Source: Pseudomonadota bacterium
Lineage (GTDB): Bacteria; Pseudomonadota; Gammaproteobacteria; Pseudomonadales; Moraxellaceae
DNA length: 64,000 bases
Direction: 5' to 3'
NCBI GenBank assembly: GCA_021851865.1
Contig: JAJZBU010000002.1
Span: forward strand, 1 to 64,000
In this document: positions 38,427 through 47,634 of the stretch, piece by piece
Layout: each line of letters begins with the position of its first letter
Numbering within the stretch: position 1 is the first letter of the stretch
The notes under the pieces: model-generated
What the model was told of the DNA's origin: nothing
Seen by the model: the letters and a program-made list of their open reading frames with translations, nothing else
Database searches by the model: none
Position numbers and translations under genes: made by a program

Positions 38427-39478
38427 CTGCGTTTTTCCAGCACGGCGATGCGGGCGCGTTGTCCCATCGCCCGCAACAGCGGACGCGGTGTGGCGAACAG
38501 GCGGTCGAGGCCAGCATTGAGTCCAGCGCTGTCGAAGCTGCAGTAGATGGCGTCATCCTCGGCCAACACGGCGACGTGCTCGGGCAGGGGATTGAGCAGG
38601 ACCGCCAGTCCGAGCGCAGCGTATTCGAAAGTCTTGGTCGGCGAGGCGACGCGGTAGAGGGCGTCGTCAGGGATGAGGGCGATGCCGACGTCATAGTCTT
38701 GCAGTCGCTGGAATAGCGTCCGTCGCGGCAGGGCCGGCAGAATACGGATACGCGCATCGCCGAGCTGATGCAGGGCGAGCAGGCTGTCGTTGTCGCTTGA
38801 AGTGTAGAAATCGAGCTGAAAGTCTTCCGTGCGCGCGTGCAAGGCGGCGGCGAGAAGATCGACGCGGCGCAGTGCGTCGATGGTGCCGATATAGACCAGG
38901 CGCAAGGGGCCGCGATGTGGAGCCGCTGGCTGACTGGGTAGATCGTGCAGATCGACGCCCATGGGCAAGGCCAGCCAGGGGCGCTTCACCTGTGGACGTA
39001 TCTGTCGCTGAAAGCCGGTGCTGATGAAAAGATGGAAGTCGACCTGGGCGAGGAGACGCTCTTCCCACAAGGTCTTGAGTTTGACTTCGATGGTCTTGCG
39101 CCAGAGAGCGCGACCTTCGCTGCGCGCTTCGTGCAGACGTCGGTAAGTGTGCGGGAAAGACTCCCACATACCGAGGCGCAGATGCGGGAAGTCCTGACGC
39201 AGGCGCAGGCATTGGCGCAACAGGGAGAACCAGTTGCGGACGATGACGATGTCGATCTCGGTGAAGTCGATCAACGGTTGCAGGGCGGCGATGATGCCAT
39301 GCCGTCGACAGCTCAAAGGTAGACGGATCAGGTCGCCATCGCGCTGTGGCGTGGCGAGCCGGCGTTCGAAGTAGACGCGCCACACCTGACCGAGGCGGGC
39401 GGCCTCGGTATGAAACAGACCCTCGACAGAAGAATGCTGGCTTGGGTACATCTGGTCGGTGAGGAGCAGGATGTTCAT
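38357..39478 (-). CDS. GT4-like glycosyltransferase, end of LPS core operon
   Basis: This 373-residue GT-B protein has MNILLLTDQMYPSQHSSVEGLFHTEAA, LRLVYIGTIDALRRVDLLAAAL, and YDVGIALIPDDALYRVASPTKTFEYAALGLAVLLNPLPEH, which is the donor-site region. The ATG overlaps the stop of the heptosyltransferase-like gene (ATGA). It is the last gene of the chain lpxL - waaQ-like - waaG-like - deacetylase - GT9 - GT4. Its C-terminus is encoded on the strand opposite the end of the O-antigen ligase gene. The specific sugar is unknown. Confidence 0.85.
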   Translation of the reverse strand: MNILLLTDQMYPSQHSSVEGLFHTEAARLGQVWRVYFERRLATPQRDGDLIRLPLSCRRHGIIAALQPLIDFTEIDIVIVRNWFSLLRQCLRLRQDFPHLRLGMWESFPHTYRRLHEARSEGRALWRKTIEVKLKTLWEERLLAQVDFHLFISTGFQRQIRPQVKRPWLALPMGVDLHDLPSQPAAPHRGPLRLVYIGTIDALRRVDLLAAALHARTEDFQLDFYTSSDNDSLLALHQLGDARIRILPALPRRTLFQRLQDYDVGIALIPDDALYRVASPTKTFEYAALGLAVLLNPLPEHVAVLAEDDAIYCSFDSAGLNAGLDRLFATPRPLLRAMGQRARIAVLEKRSYPALAAELASFLASILPPSMPA

Positions 39479-40545
39479 GTCAGCATGGCCTCGGCGGCGG
39501 CGAACACTTCCGCCACGGGAATCTTGTGCATGGCGACGTCGCTGCGCTCTTTTTTCGCCAATTTCTGCACTTCGAGGCCATCATGAAAGATGACGCGGTG
39601 CTTGTCGAGGTCCTGGTAGGGGCCGATACGAGCGGGGTCGGTGGCGGCGAATAGACAGAGCGTCGGCACGCCGAGGGCGATGGCTAGATGCATGGGACCG
39701 GTGTCGTTGCTGATCAGCAGATCGAGCGAGCGTAGCGCTGCCGGCAGTTCCTCGACGCTATAGCGGCCGCAGTCCATGCTCACGCCGCTATGATCGCTCA
39801 GGTGGGCGAACACCGCCTCGGCGCGGGTGATTTCCTGGGCGCTGCCGACGAGGTGGATGCGTCGGCCCGGACGCTGCAGCAGTTGTTCGGCCAGGGCGGC
39901 GAAGCGCTCGCCCGGCCAGCATTTGTAGACGTCAGCGGCGCCGAGCTGCAAGCCGATATGCACCAGGCCATCGTGCCTGCGCGCGCCGTCGAGATGACGC
40001 TGCCCCGGCTGCATGCGCGTGCTGGTGATACGGGCGCCGAGTTGCCGTAGGGTGTCGAGCTTGTCCTCGATGACGTGTTGCCGCCGTTCGGGCAGGCGCG
40101 CCGAGAGCAGATCGGCCCATTCGCTGTGATTATAGGGTTTGAGCACGATGCGGGCGCCGCTGAGGACGGCCGTCGGCACGTCCTGGGGGCCGTTCGAGTG
40201 CAGGAGCAGGGCAAGGTCCGGCTTTTCGCGGCGCAGGCGCAGCAGGGTTGGCAGGATGCCACGCCAGCCGCCAGCGTGGCGCAGCAGCACATCGATCGCC
40301 TCATGGCCGACGAACAGGGGGGCGAAGCGCTGATGGACGAAAAAAAGAATACGCGCCTGCGGCCAGTTGTCGCGGATGACCTTGAGCGCCGGGGTGCAGA
40401 GCAGGGTATCGCCGAGCGCCGTGTTGGCGACGACGAGGACGGTCGCCGGCGCCGGCGTCAGGGGGGCGGGCGAGGGCCACGGCTGCGGCCGATCAGGGTG
40501 TCGCCAGCGATAGATACGGAGCCACAACAAGATCCACCAACGCAT
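39475..40545 (-). CDS. GT9 heptosyltransferase-family protein
   Basis: This 356-residue protein has VLVVANTALGDTLLCTPALKVIRDNWP, LLLHSNGPQDV and LLISNDTGPMHLAIALGVPTLCLFAATDPARIGPY, the signature of ADP-heptose:LPS heptosyltransferases (WaaC/WaaF/WaaQ family). A GTG at 40551 overlaps the previous stop as GTGA, but ATG 40545 with GGAG five bases upstream is the better start. It is not clearly orthologous to WaaC or WaaF, so the acceptor position (or even a non-heptose sugar) is open. Confidence 0.85.
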   Translation of the reverse strand: MRWWILLWLRIYRWRHPDRPQPWPSPAPLTPAPATVLVVANTALGDTLLCTPALKVIRDNWPQARILFFVHQRFAPLFVGHEAIDVLLRHAGGWRGILPTLLRLRREKPDLALLLHSNGPQDVPTAVLSGARIVLKPYNHSEWADLLSARLPERRQHVIEDKLDTLRQLGARITSTRMQPGQRHLDGARRHDGLVHIGLQLGAADVYKCWPGERFAALAEQLLQRPGRRIHLVGSAQEITRAEAVFAHLSDHSGVSMDCGRYSVEELPAALRSLDLLISNDTGPMHLAIALGVPTLCLFAATDPARIGPYQDLDKHRVIFHDGLEVQKLAKKERSDVAMHKIPVAEVFAAAEAMLT

Positions 40546-40547
40546 GA

Positions 40548-41309
40548 TCACTCCGGCTTGAATCGGGCATAGAGTCGGGCCAGAGGCGCGTGCCGAGCAA
40601 TCCAGAGATTGCGGTGCAACCAGCGCTGACCTTCTTTTGCCGCCAGACGGTGGAGGCGACGCCCATCGCCGTCGTCGACATTGGCACCGCGTTCGGTCGT
40701 ATAGAGCATATCAAAGCCGATGCTCTGCGCCAGATCAAGCTGCTCTTGCGCGTAGACGCCGCGCGGCCAGCACAGATGCGTGCTGCGGTGGCCGAGCTCG
40801 GCTTCGATGCGCGCGCGTGAGCGCAGGAGGTCCTCGCCCCAGTCGAGACTGCCGAAATAGTCGTCACGGTGGGTATGGGTGTGCGGGTGAATATCGAAGA
40901 CATCCTGCATGGCGGCGAGCTCTTCCCAGTTGAGCAATACGGCGCGCGGCGCGACCGGCGCCAGGCGTTTGCACTCCTTGTGCTGGCGTGGCTGATAGTC
41001 GGCGGCAGCGGCGCTGGCGGCGTCGATCCAGCCGGTGACGACGAAGAGCGTGGCGCGCAGCCGCAGAGCTTTTAGGATGGGGTAAGCGTAGATCAGATTG
41101 TCGCGCCAGCCATCGTCGAAGGTGATCAGTAGCGAGCGTTCGGGCAGGGGCCGGCGCTGCAGCTTGTAATCGCGAAAAGTGGCGCTGTCGAGGGTGTGCC
41201 AGCCGTGATCGACCAGCCACTGCATCTGTTCGCCGAACTGTGCGACGCTGCTGCTGATGAATCCCGCCGTCGGCAGCACATGATGATACATGAGGATGGG
41301 AACGCTCAC
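40548..41309 (-). CDS. Polysaccharide deacetylase (NodB/CE4 fold) in LPS core operon
   Basis: This 253-residue protein has MYHHVLPTAGFISSSVAQFGEQMQWL, LLITFDDGWRDNLIYAYPIL with the catalytic/metal aspartates, FDIHPHTHTHRDDY with metal-binding histidines, and HLCWPRGVY. The family removes N-acetyl groups from hexosamines. Placed between the waaG-like and GT9 genes, with ATGA overlap to the former, it likely deacetylates a core HexNAc. A comparable arrangement is known for WabH/WabN of the Klebsiella core. No signal peptide is seen, so it would act in the cytoplasm. Confidence 0.88.
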   Translation of the reverse strand: MSVPILMYHHVLPTAGFISSSVAQFGEQMQWLVDHGWHTLDSATFRDYKLQRRPLPERSLLITFDDGWRDNLIYAYPILKALRLRATLFVVTGWIDAASAAAADYQPRQHKECKRLAPVAPRAVLLNWEELAAMQDVFDIHPHTHTHRDDYFGSLDWGEDLLRSRARIEAELGHRSTHLCWPRGVYAQEQLDLAQSIGFDMLYTTERGANVDDGDGRRLHRLAAKEGQRWLHRNLWIARHAPLARLYARFKPE

Positions 41310-42433
41310 GCTGCCTCCTGCAGCAGTCGCCCATAGAGCGATAGCAGCTGTGCCGTCATGCTGTCATAGTCGAGTTTCTCGGCGAGCTGCCGGCCGTGCT
41401 GGCCGAGGCGGCGCCGGCGTTCGTCGTCATACAGGCTCATCATGTGTAGGCGCAGCATCTCGTCATCGCGCGCTGGCGCCACCAGACCGGCCTGATCGGC
41501 GATCAGTTCGGCGCCACCGCAGGTGTCGCTGGTGATGATCGGCAGACCACTGGCCATGGCTTCGAGGATGACATTGGGGAAAGGGTCATAGAGGGTGGGC
41601 AGCACAAAGGTGTCGGCCATGCCATAAAGCGCCGGCAGGTCGTGCCGAACGCCGAGGAAGTGCAGGCGATGCGCGATGCCGAGGCGGTGGGCGCGACGCT
41701 GGTAGGAGGCCAGATGACTGTCACGGCCGACGACGGCGGCCTGATGCTCGGTCGGCAGGCGCGCCAGGGCGAGCATCAGGGTCTCCAGATTCTTGCGCTC
41801 GAAGCCGGAGCCGACGAAAAGGTGCAGCAGGGCCGCCTGTGGAATACCGAGTTGTTCGCGCAGGGCGGCGCGGCCGGCCTGGCGGCGGGGATGAAAAAGA
41901 TCGCTATCGACGCCGCTGTAGATGACTTCGAGACGCTCGCTGGCGACGCCGTAGTAGTCGATGATCTCCTGTCGCACCATGGCCGAATTGCAGATCACCG
42001 TGCGCAGCCGGCTGTCGCTGAACATGGCGCGCTCGGCGGCGATGACGTAGCGATGATAGGCGCTGTGCTCCTGCCACCAGCGCGCCGCCGGAAACAGGAT
42101 CTGGCGGCGGAGGTCGAGCCAGCGCCGATGCACGCCATCACCGGCACGATAGAGGCTGCAGCCGGGGATGCGCTCATGCGACTGGACGATGTCGAAGTTC
42201 TCGTGCGCGCAGATGGCGCTCGCCTGACGCGCGAAGTCGCGTTCGCGCGAGATGCGGTTGCGGATCGGCGGGTCGCAGGGATAGACCTTGAAGGGCCCCT
42301 CATCCAGCCATTGCCGGGTGATCAGCGCCAGTTCGACGCCGTGCTGCGACAAGGCCTGCAGAGCGCGACTGACGAAACGCTCGGCGCCGCCATCGGGGCG
42401 GTACTGCTGGCGGATGAGGGCGATGCGGGTCAT
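41306..42433 (-). CDS. waaG: WaaG-like LPS core glycosyltransferase (GT4)
   Basis: This 375-residue protein matches the E. coli WaaG length (374). It has IALIRQQYRPDGGAERFVSRALQAL, FDIVQSHERIPGCSLYRAGDGVHRRWL, VICNSAMVRQEI, VIYSGVDSDLFHP, FVGSGFERKNLETLMLAL and LPTLYDPFPNVILEAMASGLPIITSDTCGGAELI. WaaG adds the first hexose (glucose, GalN or GlcNAc, depending on species) to inner-core heptose. The start at 42433 overlaps the waaQ-like stop (ATGA). The frame upstream has no homology. The adjacent deacetylase hints that the donor could be a HexNAc. Confidence 0.9.
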   Translation of the reverse strand: MTRIALIRQQYRPDGGAERFVSRALQALSQHGVELALITRQWLDEGPFKVYPCDPPIRNRISRERDFARQASAICAHENFDIVQSHERIPGCSLYRAGDGVHRRWLDLRRQILFPAARWWQEHSAYHRYVIAAERAMFSDSRLRTVICNSAMVRQEIIDYYGVASERLEVIYSGVDSDLFHPRRQAGRAALREQLGIPQAALLHLFVGSGFERKNLETLMLALARLPTEHQAAVVGRDSHLASYQRRAHRLGIAHRLHFLGVRHDLPALYGMADTFVLPTLYDPFPNVILEAMASGLPIITSDTCGGAELIADQAGLVAPARDDEMLRLHMMSLYDDERRRRLGQHGRQLAEKLDYDSMTAQLLSLYGRLLQEAA

Positions 42434-43518
42434 GGGCGTAACTCGGCGATGGCTTGAGTGACGGCGCTGACCGGAATGGCGCTGAGGCAATCGGCGTGTT
42501 TGCTGCCGGCGCAGCCATCGAGGCCACAGGGCCGACAAGGGAAACGATCGGCGTCAGCGGTGAGGATACGCTTTTTGTCGGCCGAGGTGTACGGCCCCCA
42601 TTCGAGATCTCCGCTCGGGCCGAACAGGGCGATGCAAGGTGTGCCGAGGGCCGCCGCCATATGCATGGGCGCGGAGTCGACGCCGATGAATAGTTCGGCG
42701 CGAGCGATCAGCGCCGCCAGCTCCGGCAACTGCAACTGTCCGCCGAGGTCGAGGCGCGGCGGCTGCCGCAAGGCCCGCTGCAAGCTCGCCAGACTGGCCA
42801 GCTCGCGGGCGTCGGGGGCGCAGCTGAGAACGACGGCGTGACCGTCGGCATGCAGGCGGTCGATGAGCTGCACCAGCTTGTCCTCGTCCCAGCATTTGAA
42901 CATCCAGCGTGAGGTTGGATGAATAAGGATAAACGGCTGATCGTTGAGACCGGCGGCGCTCAGCTGTGCGTCGATGCGCGCGCGCGCGGCGTCCTGCAGG
43001 GTGAGGATGAGTTGGCGTTCGGTGACGGCCGGCTGCAGGCCGAGCACGCGCAGCAGGTCGAGGTGTTTCTCGACGGTGTGGCGCAGGCGTCCGGGGATGG
43101 CGGCGTGGTGGCTGAAACTGTTGCGCCAGAAGCGGCTGTGGCGGCGGCGCGGATAGGCGGCGACGGCGGCATAGGGCGCTTGCAGCAGGCGGCAGAGCGC
43201 AGCGCCACGCCAGGACTCGGTGAGATGTAGGATCAGATCATAGCGGCGCGACCTGAGCGTTTGCAGCAAGGTCCACTCCTGGCCGAGCTGGGTGCGCCAG
43301 CCCTGCTCACGCCAGCGCTTGTCGATGACGTGCAGTCGCTGCAGGTCGGGATGGCCGGCGAGCATCGGAGCGGTGTCGGCATAGACCAGGGCGTCGACCT
43401 CGAGATGCGGATGCTGCGCGCGCAGGGCGTGCGGTAGCGGCGAACAGAGCAGAACGTCGCCGTGATGCCGCAGCTTGATCAGCAGGACGCGCTGGATGCT
43501 GGTGAAGTCAATCGCCAT
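42430..43518 (-). CDS. waaQ: Heptosyltransferase III-like protein (WaaQ)
   Basis: This 362-residue GT9 protein has RVLLIKLRHHGDVLLCSPLPHALR, LILHLTESWRGAALCRLL, HTVEKHLDLL, ILIHPTSRWMFKCWDEDKLVQLID and FIGVDSAPMHMAAALGTPCIALFGPSGDLEWGPY. The LIKLRHHGD and HPTSRWMFKCWD segments are distinctive of WaaQ, which adds the third heptose of the inner core. ATG 43518 is chosen: AAGGA lies 11 bases upstream, and the alternative ATG 43530 has none at proper distance. It overlaps the 3' end of the acyltransferase gene by 11 bp. Confidence 0.9.
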   Translation of the reverse strand: MAIDFTSIQRVLLIKLRHHGDVLLCSPLPHALRAQHPHLEVDALVYADTAPMLAGHPDLQRLHVIDKRWREQGWRTQLGQEWTLLQTLRSRRYDLILHLTESWRGAALCRLLQAPYAAVAAYPRRRHSRFWRNSFSHHAAIPGRLRHTVEKHLDLLRVLGLQPAVTERQLILTLQDAARARIDAQLSAAGLNDQPFILIHPTSRWMFKCWDEDKLVQLIDRLHADGHAVVLSCAPDARELASLASLQRALRQPPRLDLGGQLQLPELAALIARAELFIGVDSAPMHMAAALGTPCIALFGPSGDLEWGPYTSADKKRILTADADRFPCRPCGLDGCAGSKHADCLSAIPVSAVTQAIAELRP

Positions 43519-44452
43519 AGCGTCGTCCATCCTTGCGCCGGTAGAGTTCGGGCATGCCCGGTGGGCGGGTCTTGAACTTGCGATGCACCCAGAGATATTG
43601 ATCGGGATGCTGACGGATGGCGTGCTCAAGGAAGTCATTGATGCGGCGGGCGTCCTTCTCGCTGTCGCCGGTTGGAAAATCGCCGGCGGATTCGAAGGTG
43701 ATGCCATAGCCCAGCGTCTGCTCCAGGCGGTGGTAGTGGATGAAGACGACCGGGGTGTCATAAAAACTTGCGATGCGCGCCAGGGCGGTCACCGTCGCAG
43801 CCGGGACGCCAAAAAAGTTTGAGAAGACGCCGTGTGTCAGGCCGTGGTCCTGATCGGGGGCGTACCAGACAATGTGTCCCTGGCGCAGACAGCGGCGCAG
43901 ATGGTGCGTGGCTTTGCGCTCGATGGCCTCGTTGAAGTAGCGGCGCCGCGCCCGCGTCGTCACCGCGCGCAAAAGAGGATTACGCCGCTCCTGCTCGAGA
44001 TAGTCCATGTGGTAACGGGCGTTGATCAGGCGGCCGATGATGTCCAGGCAGGTCATGTGCAGGCCGACCAGCAGCACGCCGCGTCCTTGCGCCATGGCCG
44101 CCTGCAGGATCTCCTCCCCCTGCCACTCGATCGTCTGTGGTGGATTTCGTCCCCAGCAGGCATAGAGGGATTCGACGATGCCCATGCCGGTGCTGCGGGC
44201 GTTGGCGCGCAGCATCGCCGCCCGTTGTGTGGCGTCGAGCTCGGGGAAACAGAGTTCGATGTTGATCTCGGCGATACGCCGTCGCGATGGCGCCAGAAAG
44301 AAGAAGAGCCGCCCGAGAGCGCTGCCGAGAGGCATCAGCCAGCGGTAGGGCAACAGGACGAGCAGGCGCAAGCCGGCCAGCAAAAACCAGATGGGCCAGA
44401 AACGAGGCGCGGCCAGTTTCAGTTCATAGGTGGGCAGATCGCTCGGCGACAT
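43508..44452 (-). CDS. lpxL: Lipid A biosynthesis (Kdo2-lipid IVA) acyltransferase
   Basis: This 314-residue protein of the LpxL/LpxM (HtrB/MsbB) family has one N-terminal membrane anchor. It carries the catalytic HX4D motif HMTCLD, YHMDYLEQERRNPLL, IVWYAPDQDHG, VFSNFFGVPAATVTALARIA, and the C-terminal HPDQYLWVHRKFKTRPPG. It adds a secondary acyl chain to lipid A at the inner membrane. ATG 44452 is used; a longer frame to 44482 adds polar residues with no homology. It opens the LPS minus-strand chain, divergent from hldE by 71 bp. LpxL rather than LpxM is a judgement on likeness only. Confidence 0.88.
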   Translation of the reverse strand: MSPSDLPTYELKLAAPRFWPIWFLLAGLRLLVLLPYRWLMPLGSALGRLFFFLAPSRRRIAEINIELCFPELDATQRAAMLRANARSTGMGIVESLYACWGRNPPQTIEWQGEEILQAAMAQGRGVLLVGLHMTCLDIIGRLINARYHMDYLEQERRNPLLRAVTTRARRRYFNEAIERKATHHLRRCLRQGHIVWYAPDQDHGLTHGVFSNFFGVPAATVTALARIASFYDTPVVFIHYHRLEQTLGYGITFESAGDFPTGDSEKDARRINDFLEHAIRQHPDQYLWVHRKFKTRPPGMPELYRRKDGRRYGD

Positions 44453-44523
44453 GGGATCTCGATACTCGTCAGCTGTGCACACGGGTCATTATGGTATCAT
44501 TCCCGGCTTTGGAGGGCTAAAGG

Positions 44524-45951
44524 ATGAAGCTGAGTTTGCCGGATTTCTCGCGCGGCCGTGTGCTGGTGCTGGGTGATGTCATGCTCGATCGCTATTGGAC
44601 AGGGACGACGGCGCGGATTTCACCGGAAGCGCCGGTGCCGGTGGTCAGCATCGATGGCCTCGAGGATCGCCCCGGCGGGGCGGCCAACGTCGCCCTCAAT
44701 GTCGCGACGCTCGGCACGGCGGTGAGCTTGTGCGGCCTCGTCGGCGCTGACGCCAATGCCGGCATCCTGGAGAGCACTCTGGCTGCGGCCGGCGTCGACT
44801 GCCATCTGTCGGTGGTGCAGAGCAAGCCGACCATCACCAAATTGCGCGTCCTCAGCCGCCATCAGCAGCTCCTGCGTCTCGACTTTGAACAGCGCTTCGA
44901 TGCGCATGAGGCACAGCTTCTGCAGGATGATCTGGCGCGTCGGCTGACCGGGGTGTCGGTGCTGGTGCTGTCGGACTATGCCAAAGGCAGCCTGCACGAC
45001 TATCCCGCCATGATCGCCTTGGCGCGTGCGCGCGGCATATCGGTGCTGATCGATCCCAAAGGCCGCGACTTCTCGCCTTACCGTGGCGCCACCCTGCTGA
45101 CGCCCAATCTCAGTGAATTCGAGGCGGTGGTCGGGCCGTGCGTGGACGAGGCCAGCCTCATCGACAAAGGCCACGCGCTGATGCGCGAGCTCGCCATGTC
45201 GGCTCTGCTCATCACGCGTAGCGAACAGGGCATGACACTGCTGCGCCAGGATGAGGAGCCTTTGCATCTGCCGACGCACGCGCGCGAAGTCTTCGACGTC
45301 ACCGGTGCCGGCGACACCGTCATCTCGGTGCTGGCGGCGGCACTCGCCAGCGGACAGGATCTGGCGACGGCGGTGGCCTTGTCGAACGTGGCGGCGGGCG
45401 TCGTCGTCGGCAAGCTCGGCACTTATGCGATCAGCGCCGAAGAGCTGGCGGTGGCGATCGCTCCAGTCGAGCGCGCCGAAGATGGCGTGCTCAATGTCGA
45501 GCAACTGCAGGTGGCCTTGCGCGCAGCGCGCCTGCGCGGTGAGCGCATCGTCATGACCAATGGCTGCTTCGACATTCTGCACGCCGGCCATGTCAGCTAT
45601 CTGCAGCAGGCGCGGGCGCAGGGCGATCGCCTCATCGTCGCGGTCAATGACGACGCATCGATCACCCGCCTCAAAGGAGACGGGCGTCCGATCAATCATC
45701 TCGCCCGGCGCATGGCGGTGCTGGCGGGACTGAAATCGGTCGACTGGGTGGTGCCTTTCAGCGACGACACGCCGGAGGCGCTGCTGCACCTTTTTCGGCC
45801 GGACATCCTCGTCAAGGGCGGCGACTATCAGGTCGATGGCGTCGTCGGCGCCGACATCGTGCGCGCCTATGGCGGCGAGGTCAAAGTGCTCGGATTGGTG
45901 CCACAGCTGTCGACCACGGCCATCGTCGACAAAATTCGCCAGCCGCAGTGA
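44524..45951 (+). CDS. hldE: Bifunctional heptose 7-phosphate kinase / heptose 1-phosphate adenylyltransferase
   Basis: HldE makes ADP-D-glycero-D-manno-heptose for the LPS inner core by phosphorylating heptose-7-P at C1 and then adenylylating the heptose-1-P. The N-terminal 320 residues are a PfkB-type kinase ([30 protein letters not shown]). The C-terminal part is a nucleotidyltransferase ([27 protein letters not shown]-like IVDKIRQ). The 475-residue length matches the fused enzyme. It is divergent from lpxL and overlaps rsmE by GTGA. Confidence 0.97.
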   Translation: MKLSLPDFSRGRVLVLGDVMLDRYWTGTTARISPEAPVPVVSIDGLEDRPGGAANVALNVATLGTAVSLCGLVGADANAGILESTLAAAGVDCHLSVVQSKPTITKLRVLSRHQQLLRLDFEQRFDAHEAQLLQDDLARRLTGVSVLVLSDYAKGSLHDYPAMIALARARGISVLIDPKGRDFSPYRGATLLTPNLSEFEAVVGPCVDEASLIDKGHALMRELAMSALLITRSEQGMTLLRQDEEPLHLPTHAREVFDVTGAGDTVISVLAAALASGQDLATAVALSNVAAGVVVGKLGTYAISAEELAVAIAPVERAEDGVLNVEQLQVALRAARLRGERIVMTNGCFDILHAGHVSYLQQARAQGDRLIVAVNDDASITRLKGDGRPINHLARRMAVLAGLKSVDWVVPFSDDTPEALLHLFRPDILVKGGDYQVDGVVGADIVRAYGGEVKVLGLVPQLSTTAIVDKIRQPQ

Positions 45952-46661
45952 ACCTTCTGCTCGTCGAGGCGCATGAGCTGTTGGCGCCGGATCATGCCTG
46001 TGTGCGCGGTGAGCGGGTCCGGCATCTGCAGCAGGTGCTTGGTCTGCAGGCCGGCGATAGCGTGCGTGCCGGCCTCGTCGGCGGCCGCATCGGTCAGGCG
46101 CGCTTGCTGCGTGTCGACGCAGCGCAGGCGGAACTGTGTCTCGATCTGACGCAGCCGCCGCCGCCGCTCTTACCCTTGACCCTGCTGCTCGCCCTGCCGC
46201 GACCGAAGATGCTCCGTCGTATCCTGCAGATGAGCGCTGGGCTCGGCGTCGCCCGTCTCGTCCTGATGCAGACCTATCGCGTCGAAAAGAGCTACTGGAG
46301 CAGCCCCTGGCTGAGTGAGGCTGCCATCCATCGCGAGCTGCTGCTCGGTCTGGCGCAGGCGCGTGCCACCTCTTTGCCCGAAGTCGTGTTGGCACGACGC
46401 TTCCGGCCTTTTGTCGAGGATGAGTTGCCCCTGTCCTTGCAAGGAGCGCAGGGCTGGGTGGCGCATCCGGGTGGCGCCGCAGCGCCGGCCTGCCCGCGCG
46501 ATCTCTCCGGGCGCGTCGTCCTGGCGGTGGGTCCCGAGGGTGGCTTCATTCCCTTCGAAGTCGAACTGCTCCGCGCGCAAGGCCTCGGCGACATCGATCT
46601 TGGGCCGCGTATCCAACGGGTGGAATGGGTGTTGCCGAGCCTGATCGCGCGCTTGTTCTGA
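45948..46661 (+). CDS. rsmE: 16S rRNA (uracil1498-N3)-methyltransferase
   Basis: RsmE methylates N3 of U1498 in helix 44 of 16S rRNA with SAM. The 237-residue SPOUT-family protein has an N-terminal PUA-like domain ([20 protein letters not shown]), [21 protein letters not shown], and the knotted SAM-binding site [36 protein letters not shown]. The usual RILRxET reads RIQRVEW, a small deviation next to the active site. The start is GTG 45948, sharing GTGA with the hldE stop. Confidence 0.93.
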   Translation: MNLLLVEAHELLAPDHACVRGERVRHLQQVLGLQAGDSVRAGLVGGRIGQARLLRVDAAQAELCLDLTQPPPPLLPLTLLLALPRPKMLRRILQMSAGLGVARLVLMQTYRVEKSYWSSPWLSEAAIHRELLLGLAQARATSLPEVVLARRFRPFVEDELPLSLQGAQGWVAHPGGAAAPACPRDLSGRVVLAVGPEGGFIPFEVELLRAQGLGDIDLGPRIQRVEWVLPSLIARLF

Positions 46662-46716
46662 GCGCAGTGGCGGGATTCGGGCTATCCTGTGCCGGTGTTG
46701 GCGAGGTGGAGTGGGC

Positions 46717-47631
46717 ATGCACGAATTATCGCAGATCATCGCTGTTCTGGAAGGAATCATTCTCGGCAAGCCACGTCAGATCCGTCTGGCGCTGGCCTGT
46801 CTGCTGGCGCGCGGACATCTGCTCATCGAGGATCTTCCGGGCATGGGCAAGACGACCCTGGCCGAGGCCTTGGCGCGCGTGCTCGGGCTCGATTACCAGC
46901 GCATCCAGTTCACCAGCGATCTGTTGCCGGCCGACATCATCGGGGTGTCGATCTTTCATCCGGCCGAGCAGGTGTTTGAGTTTCATCCCGGCCCGCTCTT
47001 CACCCAGCTCGTCCTCGCCGATGAGATCAACCGCACGACGCCGAAAACGCAAAGCGCGCTCCTCGAGGCCATGGCCGAAGGGCAGGTCAGCAGTGACGGT
47101 GTGACACGTCGTCTGGCGACGCCTTTTTTCGTCGTCGCTACCCAGAACCCGGTCAGTCAGGCCGGCACCTATCCCTTGCCCGAGTCGCAGCTCGATCGGT
47201 TTCTCATGCGTATCGAGCTCGGTTATCTCGACGCACGGGCTGAACGTGAGCTGTTGCGCGCCGGTGGACGGCGGCAGGCGGCCAGCGACTTAGTCGCCGT
47301 CGCCACGGCGGCCGAGGTTCTGCGCTGGCAGGAGCAGGTCGACGCCGTGCATGTCAGCGAAGCCCTCCTCGACTATCTGCAGCGGCTGCTGCACTACACG
47401 CGCACACAAGCGGACTTTCCGCAAGGGCTGTCGCCGCGCGCCGGTTTAGCCTTGCTGCAGGCGGCGCGCGCCTGGGCCTACGTCGATGGACGATCCTATG
47501 TCCAGCCCGAGGACCTGCAGGCGGTGTTGCCCGCGGTGGCGGAACATCGTCTGCGTGCCGGCCTCGAGCACCCGGGCGAGGCGCACAGCCTCAGTCGGCG
47601 CCTGCTCGCCAGCGTCGACGTGCTCGGTTGA
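46717..47631 (+). CDS. MoxR-family AAA+ ATPase
   Basis: This protein of about 304 residues has Walker A in EDLPGMGKTTLAEALA, Walker B LVLADEINRTTPKTQSALLEAM, sensor 1 FFVVATQNPVSQAGTYPLPESQLDRFLM, and the lid domain with LSPRAGLALLQAARAWAY. MoxR proteins act as chaperone-like ATPases. Here the downstream DUF58 and transglutaminase genes form the classical three-gene set. ATG 46717 has GGTGGAG upstream; GTG 46711 is an alternative. VWA-domain partners, often present, are absent. Confidence 0.95.
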   Translation: MHELSQIIAVLEGIILGKPRQIRLALACLLARGHLLIEDLPGMGKTTLAEALARVLGLDYQRIQFTSDLLPADIIGVSIFHPAEQVFEFHPGPLFTQLVLADEINRTTPKTQSALLEAMAEGQVSSDGVTRRLATPFFVVATQNPVSQAGTYPLPESQLDRFLMRIELGYLDARAERELLRAGGRRQAASDLVAVATAAEVLRWQEQVDAVHVSEALLDYLQRLLHYTRTQADFPQGLSPRAGLALLQAARAWAYVDGRSYVQPEDLQAVLPAVAEHRLRAGLEHPGEAHSLSRRLLASVDVLG

Positions 47632-47634
47632 GCC

